Source: Pseudorasbora parva (taxonomy: Eukaryota; Chordata; Actinopteri; Cypriniformes; Gobionidae). Taken from it: a stretch of 64,000 nucleotides of DNA. The stretch lies in contig NC_090185.1 of the NCBI RefSeq assembly GCF_024679245.1, positions 31,437,170 through 31,501,169 of the forward strand, written 5' to 3'. The notes beneath the pieces are model-generated. The model was not told the origin of the DNA, ran no database searches, and saw nothing but the letters and a program-made list of their open reading frames with translations. The position numbers and the translations under genes are program-made. This document shows, in pieces, positions 18,890-29,894 of this stretch; position 1 is the stretch's first letter, and each line of letters opens with the position of its first letter.

Positions 18890-19985
18890 ATCGGCCTCAT
18901 CCAAAACGGAGACGAGTACATACTGGAGGTTGAACAGCTGGCTGTCTGGTGCAGTTATTTGAGATGAACACACTCAAAACTGTGGAGATGATAGTGGACT
19001 TTAGGAGGAACAGCCCAGCACTCCCCCACTCACCATCATGAGCAGCCCTGTGGAAGCAGTGGAGTCTTTCAGGTTCCTGGACACTACTTTTTCTCAGGAC
19101 CGGAAACGGGACAGTCACATTGACACCATTGTGAAAAAGGCCCAGCAGAGACTACTTCCTTCACCAGCTGAAGAAGTTCAACCTGCCATTCAGTTCTTCT
19201 CAGCCATCTTTGAGTATGTTTTATGCACTTCCATCACTGTCTAGTTTGGTTCATCTACCAAATCAGACATCAGGAGTGTCACGGTTCATCAATCCATCGT
19301 CTCATTCTCTTTGTGTTGTCTGGTTGTGTTGGGGGCGTGGTTTCTGATTATTGTCTGAGCACCATCACCTGCTGCACTCATCACCGCTGCCTTCATATAT
19401 GTGTCACTGACAGCATTCATTGTCAGATTGTTGCAGGCTTCTGTGGTCCTTGGTGTCGGCCCTTGTTTCTCCCGGGAGATCGCCTCTGTTCCGGATTCCT
19501 GGATTCCTGACATTCATCTGCCCACTGCTTCCCTGCATCATGAACCCGCTCACCGTTCCTTTGGACTGCCTGATCTTTCTGCACTTTTCCTGCCTCTGTT
19601 CTTGAGTATTCCCTGTGGTCTTCGGACTTTCTGTGAACATTGTGCAGTTCTGTCGAATAAATGAGTTTATCGCATTTGGATCACTCAGTTTCCTTCTAGT
19701 ATCTGACAAGGAGACTGCACCGTACCATCCGGACTGCAGAGAGGATTATTGGTGCCGCCCTGCCGAACCTCCAGGACCTGTAATCTTCCAGAGTGAGGAA
19801 GAGAGCAGGTAAAGTCATCACAGACTCCACTCACCCCGGACACCACCTATTTGAACTGTGAATGTCAAGATGGCGACTCAGATCACTGGCCATTAGAACA
19901 TCTAAGCATAAGAACAGTTTCTTCCCACAGGCCATTTCCCTCTTGAGCAGTTAAATCCCCCTCAAGGCAAAATATACCTTTATAT
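18890..19985 (+). pseudogene. L2/CR1-type LINE reverse-transcriptase relic
   Basis: Plus-strand translation in changing frames gives pieces of a LINE RT C-terminal half: VEMIVDFRRNSP, SFRFLDTTFSQDRK, VKKAQQRL and after the LTR insert a stretch corresponding to the end of the protein (SLKIRTVSSHRP-like, HHLF). Stops and frame changes are frequent. The LINE is split by the solo LTR at 19277-19708. It is a 5'-truncated, decayed copy. Confidence 0.65.
19277..19708 (+). mobile_element. Solo LTR with 5-bp target duplication AGGAG
   Basis: The unit begins TGTCACGG and ends TATCTGACA, so it has TG...CA termini. AGGAG precedes it at 19272-19276 and follows it at 19709-19713. An AATAAA lies at 19661, near the end, and the sequence is pyrimidine-rich. 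Flanking L2 sequence continues on both sides, so this is a clean solo LTR left by recombination between two LTRs. The internal retroelement is gone. Confidence 0.85.
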
Positions 19986-19995
19986 GTAAACTGGA

Positions 19996-20130
19996 AACCT
20001 TGTTGATGCTAGAGGTCAGAGGAGAATGGGCTGACTGATTTAAGCTGATAGAAGAGCAACTTTGACTGAAATAACCACTCGTTACAACTGAGGTATGCAG
20101 CAAAGCATTTGTGAAGCCACAACATGCAAT
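19996..20130 (+). mobile_element. Tc1-like transposon fragment
   Basis: Matches the Tc1 relic at 22780-22890 almost base for base (GTTGATGCTAGAGGTCAGAG, GCAACTTTGACTGAAATAAC, GGTATGCAGCAAAGCAT). It carries the end of the DNA-binding half of a Tc1 transposase. It is too short to be functional. Confidence 0.8.
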
Positions 20131-20208
20131 ATATTGTATCCGACATTGGAAACTTCAGCACCAAGAAAAATTCATTGTGTGTGCAAGCCCACTTTGCTAT
20201 ACAGGTCT

Positions 20209-20209
20209 G

Positions 20210-20273
<64 letters not shown>

Positions 20274-20274
20274 T
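20209..20274. repeat. (TTTC)n microsatellite
   Basis: About sixteen tandem CTTT units. Open frames here only encode low-complexity Ser-Phe-Leu repeats and are not genes. Confidence 0.95.
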
Positions 20275-20349
20275 CAAATAAAAGCAATCTTACGCACTAC
20301 TTTATCTCTGTGTCTGATTCAAAGCGAGCAGAATGTTGGATCTAACTGA

Positions 20350-21685
20350 TGACAATAACCAGCATTTTTACCCTTCCGGTCAAATATTGCGCTGCAAACA
20401 CAGATAACAGCCTGGGCGATGGCCGGTTGCAATTCACAACCTCACCGCTAGATGCCACTAAAGTTTACACAGTGCACCTTTCAGTTGTCGATGTTGGCAA
20501 ATTACCATGGTATAAGCAGGATCAGGGCTGTGCACAGACATTTTGAGGGACAGTGGCCCATAACAACAAAAGGGGCACTATAAGGAGGTTGAATATCATC
20601 TTATAGAGAATGAATAACAAACCTTTTACAATTATATTGTAAATACAGTTGTTAGGCTTTAATGCTAATACAATTTGTTGTTTTAATTATGCTTCCAAAA
20701 AGTTGATTCTGCGCAAATTTGATCTCAAATTTAATGTTTTTTTTTGCTGACTTTTCCATTTGTTGACATGACGGTTAGATTTAGATGGGAAATATCATAA
20801 ATCAAGTTTGGTGTCCACATTATACTTTATTAAATTATAATGGGATCTCTTTCAATGTTTTCAGAATATTTATTTTAAAAAAATTTCTATGTTTAAAATA
20901 TTTTTTTTTTTTAAATTTAATATTAACTGAACAATAATTCATTATTTTATTTATCAAAATAATCAGAAAGAGATTTTTTTTGAACAAGTATTAACTTACA
21001 CATGATTAAAAGGCACATTTTTCTTAGGGTGTCCTTTTAGCTCCAGCATTGATACAACTAATTTAGAACATTTATAGTATAGCTTATTACCTTTTTTTAA
21101 TTGTGTATACTATTAATATGGTCTTGATAAAATAACACAAATATGGTGTGTTATATACAAGTATTAAAGGTGCACTATCCATCCACTAGAGGTCGCCTAT
21201 TCAAAACAAAGCAAAGTTGATGACGCCAAGTTTGAGCTCAGCATCTTGAGTTTTCACCTCACAGCCGGTGGAAAAGAATCAGGATAGGACTCAGGCAGAA
21301 ATCATGGGGTCTCAATATCTATGGTGGTTACGGCCCTGATAAAGCTCAGAAGTTACTGTATGTGCATAAGATTCAGTTCAGTAGGTGTTAGATGTAGTTC
21401 ATTTTCTTAGGCAAACATCTCGATAAAGTGTTAACCTAAAATCTCCAAAATAATTGCATTTGTTAGCAGGTTCCATTCTTTGAAATTGCCCATTTATATT
21501 TGTTTCATCTTCTACATCACAAAAATCAGCAGTCTTAACCAGGATGTTTTTAGTTTTTAGTTTTCTCAATAACAACCTGTTTTTTTTTTTTTTTGTTACT
21601 TCAAGAGACCAACCTTTTTTCTAAATAATATTATTCAATTTAAGCATTTATAATCATTACTAATGTATGTACTTGCTGTATGATA
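20350..21685. other. No gene; MITE fragments in AT-rich sequence
   Basis: Two short pieces look like members of a common fish repeat that begins AAAGGTGCACTAT (21168) or ends GTGCACCTTT (about 20472). The rest is AT-rich with homopolymer runs near 20740, 20900 and 21580. No coding sequence is recognisable. Confidence 0.4.
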
Positions 21686-23120
21686 TATTAGGAACACATG
21701 TTCAATTCCTCATTAATGCAATTATCTAATCATCCAATCACATGGCAGTTGCTTCAATGCGTTTAGGGGTGTGGTCCTGGTCAAGACAATCCCTGCGTCC
21801 CAATTCGCATACTATCCATCCTAAATAGTATTCGAAAATAGAATTAGTATGTCCCAAATCGTAGTATGTTGAAAAGAGTATTCCAAAGATTCCCGGATGG
21901 TTTACTATTTCCGGTCCGAATTCACAGTATGGATCGATGGGCACTCTAACGGCTGATATTGCCCACAACCCATTGCGAGTTGGACGAGGATTCGATTAGA
22001 ACTACAAACGCGGATAAAAAGCGTTAATAAACTACAAACATGACGGATGTGCGAGTTCGACGGTTAAGTAGAGAAGTTTAGATAAAGGGGTTTGAGTGAC
22101 CAACTATCAATATTTAACCTGACAAAAATATATTTATTCAGTGTTATCCACATTATATTTCACATGCAGCAGCATTGTGAACTTTTGCAATGACACATTT
22201 GGCCATTAACCTTTAAATGCATCATTATATTTAAACTGCAAACACATGAGGAGAGTCTCTGCATTAAAGATCCACAAATGGCAGATCAACGAGCGGATAC
22301 ATTTCTCTCCGATAAGGTAGGAGATTAAACTGAATGTGAAGGATTTGAACTGTGATGAATCTGACGATGATTGACAGGGCAGATAAACGGTGACGGGATG
22401 CACGTAACTAAGCGACAGAGTCCGTTAAAGATGGCGAAGTAGTATGTCCCGAAGCTTGCATACTTTTCTCCTACACACTCAAAAGTATATACTTTTTCTT
22501 TACAAAAAGAGTACATACTTTTAGGACGTAGTATAAGTAGGCGAATTGGGACGCAGCAAATCTCCTGAACTCCAAACTGAATGTCAGAATGGGAAAGAAA
22601 GGTAATTTAAGCTATTTTGAGCGTGGCATGGTTGTTGGTGCCAGAAAGGCCGGTCTGAGTATTTCACAATCTGCTCAGTTACTGGGATTTTCACGCACGA
22701 CCATTTCTAGGGTTTAGAAAGAATGGTGTGAAAAGGGAAAAACATTCAGTATGCGGCAGTCCTGTGGGTGAAAATGCGTTGTTGATGCTAGAGGTCAGAG
22801 GAGAATGGGCCGACTGATTCAAGCTGATAGAAGAGCAACTTTGACTGAAATAACCACTCGTTACAACCGAGGTATGCAGCAAAGCATGCACAACCTTGAG
22901 AAGGATGGGCTACAACAGCAGAAGACCCCACCGGGTACCACTCATCTCCACTACAAATAGGAAAAAGAGGCTACGATTTGTACAAGCTCACCAAAATTGG
23001 ACAGTTGAAGACTGGAAAAATGTTTCCTGGTCTGATGAGTCTCGATTTCTGTTGAGACATTCAGATGGTAGAGTCAGAATTTGGCGTAAACAGAATGAGA
23101 ACTTGGATCCATCATGTTGA
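21686..23120 (+). pseudogene. Tc1-like transposon with broken transposase
   Basis: The left end reads ATTAGGAACACATGTTCAAT, the familiar start of a zebrafish Tc1 family. Transposase begins MGKKGNLSYFERGMVVGARK near 22590, continues through the helix-turn-helix region (SISQSAQLLGFSRTTISRV), a GRPR-like box (RRMGRLIQADRRA) and reaches the first catalytic Asp in VSWSDESRF at about 23030. Stops (for example after TISRV) and frameshifts interrupt it. The second half with the remaining catalytic residues is absent after about 23120. A MITE (21793-22556) is inserted in the 5' UTR of this element. Confidence 0.8.
21793..22556. mobile_element. MITE with CTGCGTCCCAATTCGC ends, copy 2
   Basis: CTGCGTCCCAATTCGCATAC on the left and the complement of GTAGGCGAATTGGGACGCAG on the right. 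It interrupts the Tc1 5' UTR exactly between 'caagacaatc' and 'tcctgaactcc', so it is younger than the Tc1 copy. It is uninterrupted and can serve as the reference for the nested copy at 60164-60839. Confidence 0.85.
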
Positions 23121-23790
23121 CTGGACACAGCTGGTTTTCAGATCAGCACACCCATGGGTGAACAGATGGGCACGAAAGCATTAAACACGCTGGATGCGAA
23201 AATGATAACTGCGTCAGGTTGAAAGTAGCAAAAAAATTGCCTGATCATTGAAACATACACAATTAAGATTAGTGCAACTTTGCTTAATTTTACCATCTGT
23301 CATGATTTACATGATTTCTGCTCTGTCTCCTGTTTTCTGCTCTTGACTTTCTTAGTCAAGCTCTCATTCTGACATAAGACTGTTAATACAGTTTTGGTAT
23401 CAGACAATATTTGCTTTTTTTACAGGTTTCAGTGGGTTTTGGACACCAGGCAAAACTGATATCTTTCTGCCATCTGGGACCAGATTTGATATTTCTGATG
23501 TGGAGATACCATACCATCTAAGATTTTGGCAATAGTCACCTGTATGTCGACATGATCTTACAATTGTTTTGGTTGCTTAATTATAGGCCTGCTCTGTTGC
23601 TATGTCGCCATTGATAAAATGTATTTTTTTATTTTCTTGCGGTTGATAACCCCCCCCCCCCCCCCCCAAAAAAAAAAAAAAACAATCCGCTTTTTAACTA
23701 TGATTATATTTTCTGAATATAAATGTATGAATTATACCACCTATAAGCTAATAAATGTATTTGTATTGTACTTTAATACTTGCTGTGAAC

Positions 23791-24117
23791 TTAAAGGGTT
23801 AGTTCACACAAAAAAGAAATTGATGTCATTAATGACTCACCCTAATGTCGTTCCTTTTGGACCAAAATGTAATTTCGATGCTTCAAGAGATTCTAATTAA
23901 CTAACTGATGTCCCATATGGACTACTTTGATGATGTTTTCATTCCCTTTCTGGACATGGACAGTATAGTGTGCATACACTTTGATACGCTCTCGGACTAA
24001 ATATAAAATATCTTAAACTGTGTTCAGAAGATGAACGGAGGTCTTACGGGTGTGGAACGACATTAGGGTGAGTGATTAATGACATCAATTTCATTTTTGG
24101 GTGAACTAACCCTTTAA
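23791..24117. mobile_element. TTAA-flanked MITE, AGGGTTAGTTCAC ends
   Basis: TTAA at 23791-23794 and 24114-24117 enclose inverted ends AGGGTTAGTTCAC. Sub-terminal sequence is also inverted: GACTCACCCTAATGTCGTTC on the left and its complement on the right. This is one of the most common short repeats in cyprinid genomes. There is no coding sequence. Confidence 0.85.
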
Positions 24118-24311
24118 TAACTTGTAACATTATAACTTGTGTGTAGTACAATTTATTTCATGGGTGTAATTTTATGTAGAAAATCTGTACTTCCCTTTCG
24201 GGGAACTCGAGCTGCGTCGAAACGCTGTGAGAACGCCTCTGCGTTAACGGTAATGCGTCATGAAGCGCGTGTAGAACCAATCCATCGGGAGATCGATCGT
24301 CGCCGACGTGA

Positions 24312-24340
24312 TGACGTCATCGACCGGAGACTATAAAAGG
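24312..24340 (+). promoter_or_regulatory. CRE site and TATA box in the DIRS copy B left repeat
   Basis: A perfect TGACGTCA palindrome (24312-24319) lies 12 bp before CTATAAAAGG (24331-24340). The same pair is repeated in inverted form in the right repeat near 28629-28658. It is the likely promoter for gag-pol; activity is an inference from the motifs. Confidence 0.6.
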
Positions 24341-24501
24341 TCCGCGAACACAAACAGGAACTAGCTTCTGTGCCTTCAGTAAGCAATCTGTGTGAACCTG
24401 TCTGTCTATTTGGTGTTTTTGTCTGTCCATTAGAGAGATTTTTCCACCTTTGTTAAATATATCTGATATATATTTTATAACATAAAGAGAAAAAGGAGAT
24501 T

Positions 24502-25520
24502 ATGGCGAGTGAACAGCATTTCACAGTGTGTTCATCCCTGCCCTCAAAAAATATATTGCATGTGGGAAACACACTCATTGTGCATGGCTGTTTGGGAGCA
24601 CAGCACGCTCAGGCAGCCCTTGAGGGGGCCGCTTGCGAGCATTTTTTGAACGGCTTCCGTTGAGAATGCTGCGCTCCCGCCGGGCACTCTTCGAGGAGGG
24701 TGCTTCGGCTCGTGTTCCCCGCGGCTCGGTCCCGCTGCTGCCGAGGCAGAGCGGTGGCTTCAGTTGTGGGGTTCACACATGGACTTTACAGAGGGGTTTG
24801 AGACGGGCCCAGCCTTATCTCAGCCCTCACCTGTATCGTCCAGTGCCTCGTCTCGGGGTTTGGAAGCCCGCTCTGCGGTTTCTTCCTCCCCGGGCGGGGC
24901 ACCGGTGCTCCAACTATCCAGCTCTGAGGAGGTGGACGTTGAGAGCATCACGATTGAAGACTCGCCACTTCAGTCACCCGCTAGTGAGTTGAGGTTCTCA
25001 CGAGAGCTGTGGCCAGGTTAAATATAAAAATAAAAAACGACTGGCTGGCGGAAATATCTGAATCCCATCGAAATCAGAGAGAACGAAATTAGATGAGCGA
25101 TTCCTGCCCTCTCGTGCAAAGCATCAACGTCCAGCCGTTCTTCCCTGACCTGCACACCGAGGTGTCTAGGTCATGGAGGAAACCGGTATCATATAGAGTG
25201 TTCAGCCCACATACATCTGCATATAGTAATATATTTGGGCTGAGACACTATGGTTATGGGGCGATGCCGAAGATCGAAGAGATGCTTGCGAGCTATCTCT
25301 TGCCTTCAGCTGCATCGTCCCTGGCATTTCCCCTCCGAAGGAAATCGGTGCTTACCTCAGCACACGGTACCCGTCTTCCTTCGGTGCCCACAGGGGGCCG
25401 CGCTGCTAACCCCGCTGCAATGTCGGGGCGCAGAGGGTCTCCGCGGGCCACCTGAGGGTGGTCCGCCCCCTCCTCGGAGGGCAGGGAAACAAAAGGAAAG
25501 CGTCAGGACGCTGAGGGTAG
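24502..25520 (+). pseudogene. DIRS copy B gag, frameshifted
   Basis: The frame starts MASEQHFTVCSSLPSKN at 24502 and shares GAQHAQAALEGAACEH with copy C, which fixes the start. It shifts frame near 24650 and continues as LRSRRALFEEGASARVPRGS, then SSSEEVDVESI in a further frame. Later pieces (25093-25520) are Pro/Arg-rich. Gag would package the element RNA. The central segment present in copy C is partly missing here. Confidence 0.75.
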
Positions 25521-25539
25521 TCCCCTCCGAAGGGAAACG

Positions 25540-27403
25540 GTGTTTACCTCTGCCTACGGTACCCGTTGTCCTGCAGAGCCCTCTGGGGGCCGCGCTGCCA
25601 ACCCCACCACAATGCCGGGGCGCAGACGGTCCCCGCGGGCCACTCGAGGTGTCCTACCTACAGAGGTGGGCCCAGAGCAGGCTCTGGTGATGGCACAGGA
25701 AGTAGAGACACTCCTGCGAAAGGGGGCTATAGAAAGGGTTCCTCCTCCCGGCAGGGAGTCTGGGTTTTACTGCCGTTACTTCATCGTGCCAAAGAAGGAT
25801 GGGGGCTTACGCCCGATATTAGATCTGCATCTCTAAATCGCTCAGTGGCCAAGCTCAAGTTCAAGATGCTCACACTCAGACAGATTGTGTCGCAGATCAA
25901 ATCGGAGGATTGGTTTGTCACCATAGACCTCAAAGATGTGTATTTTCATGTCTCCATCCTTCCACATCACAGGAAGTTCCTGAGGTTTGCCTTCGGGGGA
26001 GAGGCATACCAATATCGAGTACTTCCTTTCGGTCTAGCTCTGTCACCCCACACATTCACCAAGTGTGTGGATGCTGCTGGCGCCGTTGTGTCTGCAGGGC
26101 ATCCGCATACTGAATTATATCGACGACTGGCTGATTCTAGCGAATACTGAACAGATGGTGGTTCAGCATCGAGATGCTGTTCTCGCACACATGTCGAAAT
26201 TGGGGTTGAGGCTGAACGCCAAGAAGAGTGTGCTTTCTCCGGCTCAGAGAACCACTTTTTTAGGCGTGAACTGGGATTCGGTAATTATGCGGGCGCAATT
26301 ATCGCCAACACGCATAGCATCGATCCTGGCAGCAGTCAAAGAGCAGAAGCTAGACCGGGCCGTCACTGTGAAGCAGTTCCAGAAACTGTTAGGTCTCATG
26401 GCAGCAGCGTCCAACGTAATACCTCTTGGCCTACTGTACATGAGGCCACTGTAGTGGTGGCTCAAAACAAAAGGGTTCTCCCCGAGGGGAAATCCGCTCC
26501 GCACAATCAAAGTCACGCGGCGATGCCTACGTGCTCTGGTCATGTGGAAAAACCCGGGGTTTTTATCTCAGGGTCCCGTGTTGGGGGGCTCATGTTCGTC
26601 GCGTAACGCTAACGACAGATGCCTCTCTCACGGGCTGGGGGGCGACCATGAGTGGTCACTCATCCCAGGGTCTATGGCAGGAACATCAGCGGCACTGGCA
26701 CATAAATCGGCTAGAGATGCTCGCAGTGTTTCTTGCATTGAAACAGTTTCTGCCCGAGCTCAGGGGCCACCATGTGTTAGTCAGGACAGACAACACATCG
26801 GTGTTTGCCTATATAAATCATCAGGGGGGTCTGAGGTCCCGTCCGTTGGACAAATTGGCACGTCGGATCCTCCTGTGGGCCCAAGGGAAATTGCTGTCAG
26901 TCAGAGCAGTATATATCCCGGGGGTCCTGAATCAGGAAGCAGACAGCCTGTCGAGGCAGGGGCCGAGGCCCGGGGAATGGAGTCTCCACCCAGAGGTGGT
27001 GGAGCTCCTATGGAAGGTATATGGGAAGGCAGAGATAGATCTATTTGCTTCGGCGGAGAATTTTCACTGCCCGCAGTGGTTTTCTCTGTCCCATCCAGCC
27101 CCGCTGGGGTTGGATGCCATGGTACAGGAGTGGCCGAGGCTACCCCTGTACGCCTTCCCCCCGATTGTCTTGCTTCCAGGAGTTCTGGAGAGGGTACACC
27201 GGGACGGGGCCCAGGTACTTCTAGTGGCTCCGTACTGGCCGACCAGAATCTGGTTTTCGGACCTGATATCTCTCCTGGAAGGCTCTCCGATGGAGATTCC
27301 GACCAGGAGGGATCTACTCTCTCAGGCGGGCGGGAGATTCCTGCACCCACGCCCAGAGATGTGGAAACTATGGGCTTGGCCTCTGAGGGGGCCAGGCTCA
27401 TAG
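25540..27403 (+). pseudogene. DIRS copy B RT-RNase H-methyltransferase, broken
   Basis: RT motifs appear in order over several frames: YFIVPKKDGGLRPILDL (25780), WFVTIDLKDVYFHVSILPHH (25912), FAFGGEAYQYRVLPFG and LNYIDDWLILAN (about 26113), where the catalytic Asp pair is intact. RNase H follows in the frame 26531-27403: TLTTDAS, NRLEML, VLVRTDNTS. A Dam-like methyltransferase region comes next (DLFAS, then VLLVAPYWP). Breaks: frame changes near 25836 and 26080 and a TAG at 26452, where copy C has a Gln codon. The RNase H to methyltransferase part is a single open frame. Confidence 0.88.
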
Positions 27404-28425
27404 AGGAGGGTCTCTCGGCCGAGGTCGTTGAGACCATACTTCACTCCAGAGCTCCGTCCACGAGGAAGCTGTACGCTTTGAAATGGAAACTTTTCTCAGC
27501 ATGGTGCAGAGAACGCCAGTGGGACCCAGTTAACTGGTACAGTTGGTACAGTGCTGGAGTTCCTGCAGGCAAGGTTCTCGGCAGGGTTGACCCCCTCAAC
27601 AATAAAGGTGTACGTGGCGGCCTGGGGTGCCTTCCACGTCCCTTTGGGTGGAGTGTCTTTGGGAAGACACCCTCTTATTACACGTTTCCTCCGTGGTACC
27701 TTAAGGTGAGGCCGGCTGTGCACTCGAGGGTCCCAGCATGGGACTTGGCCATTGTCTTGCGGGGCTTGTCTGAGCCTCCATTTGAACCCTTAGAGGAGGT
27801 TTCGGATAAGTTCCTCACCCTCAAAACTATCTTTCTTTTGGCCATATCATCTCTCAAAAGAATAGGAGATATTCAGTCCCTGTCGGTTGGGCCCTCATGC
27901 CTAGAGTTTGCGCCTGGGATGGTAAAGGCTTTTCTGCATCCCAGACCGGGTTATGTCCCCAAGGTTCCTACGAGCCCACGGGGCCCCATAACTCTCCAAG
28001 CCTTCTGTCCTCCTCCTTTCACAACGTTGGACCAGGAAAGACTAAATCTGCTGTGCCCTGTTAGGGCGTTAGATACGTATGTCCACAGAACTGCCTTGTG
28101 GAGAAAGACCGATCAATTGTTCGTCTGTTTCGGAGCCCCTAAGGGGGGGCTCCAGTGTCTAAGCAGAGAATGAGCAAGTGGGTGGTCGAGGCCATTTCAC
28201 TTACTTATGAGGCGGCCGGGCAGCCGTCTCCACTGGCTGTCCGGGCGCACTCTACCAGGGGTATGGCTGCTTCTAAAGCACTTTTGTTGGGGGCTTCCCT
28301 CCAAGATATCTGTAATGCGGCGGGCTGGTCTTCGCCGCTAAACTTTCGTCAGATTCTACGAGTTAGATTTGGCATCTACTGTTGGGGCGCAGGTACTCTC
28401 GTAATCGTGTGCGCTTCGGCTTCAC
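27350..28425 (+). pseudogene. DIRS copy B tyrosine recombinase, frameshifted
   Basis: The frame overlaps the 3' end of the RT reading frame, as is usual in DIRS. It runs VVETILHSRAPSTRKLYALK, changes frame around 27540-27700, then SSLKRIGDIQSLSVG (first catalytic Arg, about 27850) and, after a shift near 28150, AHSTRGMAASKALLLGASL with the His and second Arg of HxxR. Copy C has a VRFYELDL ending with the catalytic Tyr; here one extra A near 28340 puts that codon out of frame. The recombinase would insert a circular cDNA without target duplication. Confidence 0.85.
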
Positions 28426-28798
28426 ACATACGAGGCACTTGGTCCAATGGCGATGTGGGTATAAGCGTTCTCACAGCGTTTCGACGCAGCTCGAACGTCT
28501 CGGTTACGTATGTAACCCTAGTTCCCTGAGGGAACGAGACGCTGCGTCGCCCTGCCATACTCCCGGCGTGCCCGTGATCACTTACTTCAGGCTTTATCAG
28601 AAGCTAGTTCCTGTTTGTGTTCGCGGACCTTTTATAGTCTCCCCGGTCGATGACGTCATCACGTCGGCGACGATCGATCTCCCGATGGATTGGTTCTACA
28701 CGCGCTTCACGACGCATTAACGCAGAGGCGTTCTCACAGCATTTCGACGCAGCGTCTCGTTCCCTCAGGGAACTAGGGTTACATACGTAACCGAGACG

Positions 28799-29780
28799 TT
28801 TTTACTTTATTTGATATTATGACTCTGCATTCCAAATAAATTTAGTAAGTGAAAAACTGAGTTGAATTTTATTTAGCTAATTTGTAAGATGCCCTAAAGT
28901 AAATTTAAAGTGCAGAAATTAATCCACCTATCCACAACTTTCATGCGAGTCTTAGTGGGCGTCGCCATGACACTAGATACTTCCGGTTGACGGTATCTCA
29001 GTTCCGGTTTAGCACACATAACAGTTATGCAGCGTTCACACCAGACGCGAGTGACGCGATTAAATAGCGCTATTCGCGCGAACATGGACGCGTGAACATT
29101 TTGACTCCATTCGCTTCATTCACTACACAACAGACGCGAATTTGCGTCATGGGAGGGGCTTCTGCCAGGCAGCGGCAGTAGTCCGAAGGACGAGCCGAGT
29201 TAAGGCTACTCTCGCCGGGGTTGATGAGCGCTGAGCGCCTGGGTCTCACACCTCCGAAACCTACTTGCTTCCATAAACCATGCAACATAAACGGACCCGT
29301 TTGACATGTTGTCTAGCACCATACGCACCCATTCAATGCCCAACGAGCTTCAAATAAACTCAAGAATTGTGATGTAGAAGTAATATTTATATTTTAATAT
29401 TTGTAATTGTTGAAATCATGTCAGACATTGTCAGTAGACTTTTTTTTTTAATCAACATGAAAATAGATGCACGAACTTCAATTAATTTAAGTGCATTGTA
29501 ATAAAAATTTACATTTCATTGCTGTTAATTTAATTATTGAGTTTATATATTAGTTTAACCTATTTAAAATACTGCAGTACAACTGTATAATTTTTTGCAA
29601 GGGGTATGTTTATTGGTTTCAATATTTTACAGATTTAATGTGTATCAAGACAGCTCTCAGCCTAACGTTAGGCTACCTTCCAAATATAGACCTGCACTCC
29701 AGCGGGACCCAGCACAAGCGAGTGCGACGCGGGATAATATTTGATGGGTGAATGCGGATGCGGGCGACAAGATATTCCCT
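28799..29780. other. No gene; old inverted-repeat fragments
   Basis: A GC-rich piece at about 29030-29270 starts GCGTTCACACCAGACGCGAG, a wording typical of fish hAT-like elements, but a matching end is not clear. The remainder is AT-rich. No exon-like sequence is recognised. Confidence 0.35.
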
Positions 29781-29894
29781 GCGTCTCAATCGGCTCCCTA
29801 GTTCACTAGTCAGGGCACTGATCAGGACATAAGTCAATGGGCTGACTCCCTGATCAGTGCCCTGACAACTGAACTAGGGAGCCGATTGAGACGC
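29781..29894. mobile_element. 114-bp foldback MITE
   Basis: GCGTCTCAATCGGCTCCCTA is followed by GTTC, six unlike bases and CAGGGCACTGATCAGG; the right half is the inverted copy. Arms are about 46 bp with a spacer of about 22 bp, so the whole unit can fold into one hairpin. Confidence 0.85.

Larger units (their letters stand above)
24191..28798 (+). mobile_element. DIRS-like retrotransposon copy B
   Basis: The left inverted repeat starts TTCCCTTTCGGGGAACTCGA (24191) and runs to about 24400; the right one (about 28590-28798) ends ACATACGTAACCGAGACG. Internally, at about 28460-28552, a composite region joins the complement of the left extremity (TTCGACGCAGCTCGAA) to that of the right extremity (CGTCTCGGTTACGTATGTAA): the internal complementary region typical of DIRS. 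In between come gag, RT-RNase H-methyltransferase and tyrosine recombinase on the plus strand. No target duplication is visible. Frameshifts and a stop make it inactive. Confidence 0.92.

Noticed and set aside
20009..20349. Ser-Phe-Leu and Lys-Glu-Arg repeat frames
   Set aside because: Translation of the TTTC microsatellite in both directions.
24633..24992. 119-codon plus frame in DIRS copy B
   Set aside because: It is one of several shifted frames of the gag relic, not a separate gene.
26542..28173. A 543-codon plus frame in DIRS copy B
   Set aside because: The first half is the shadow of the RNase H frame; only the recombinase part is meaningful and it is annotated separately.
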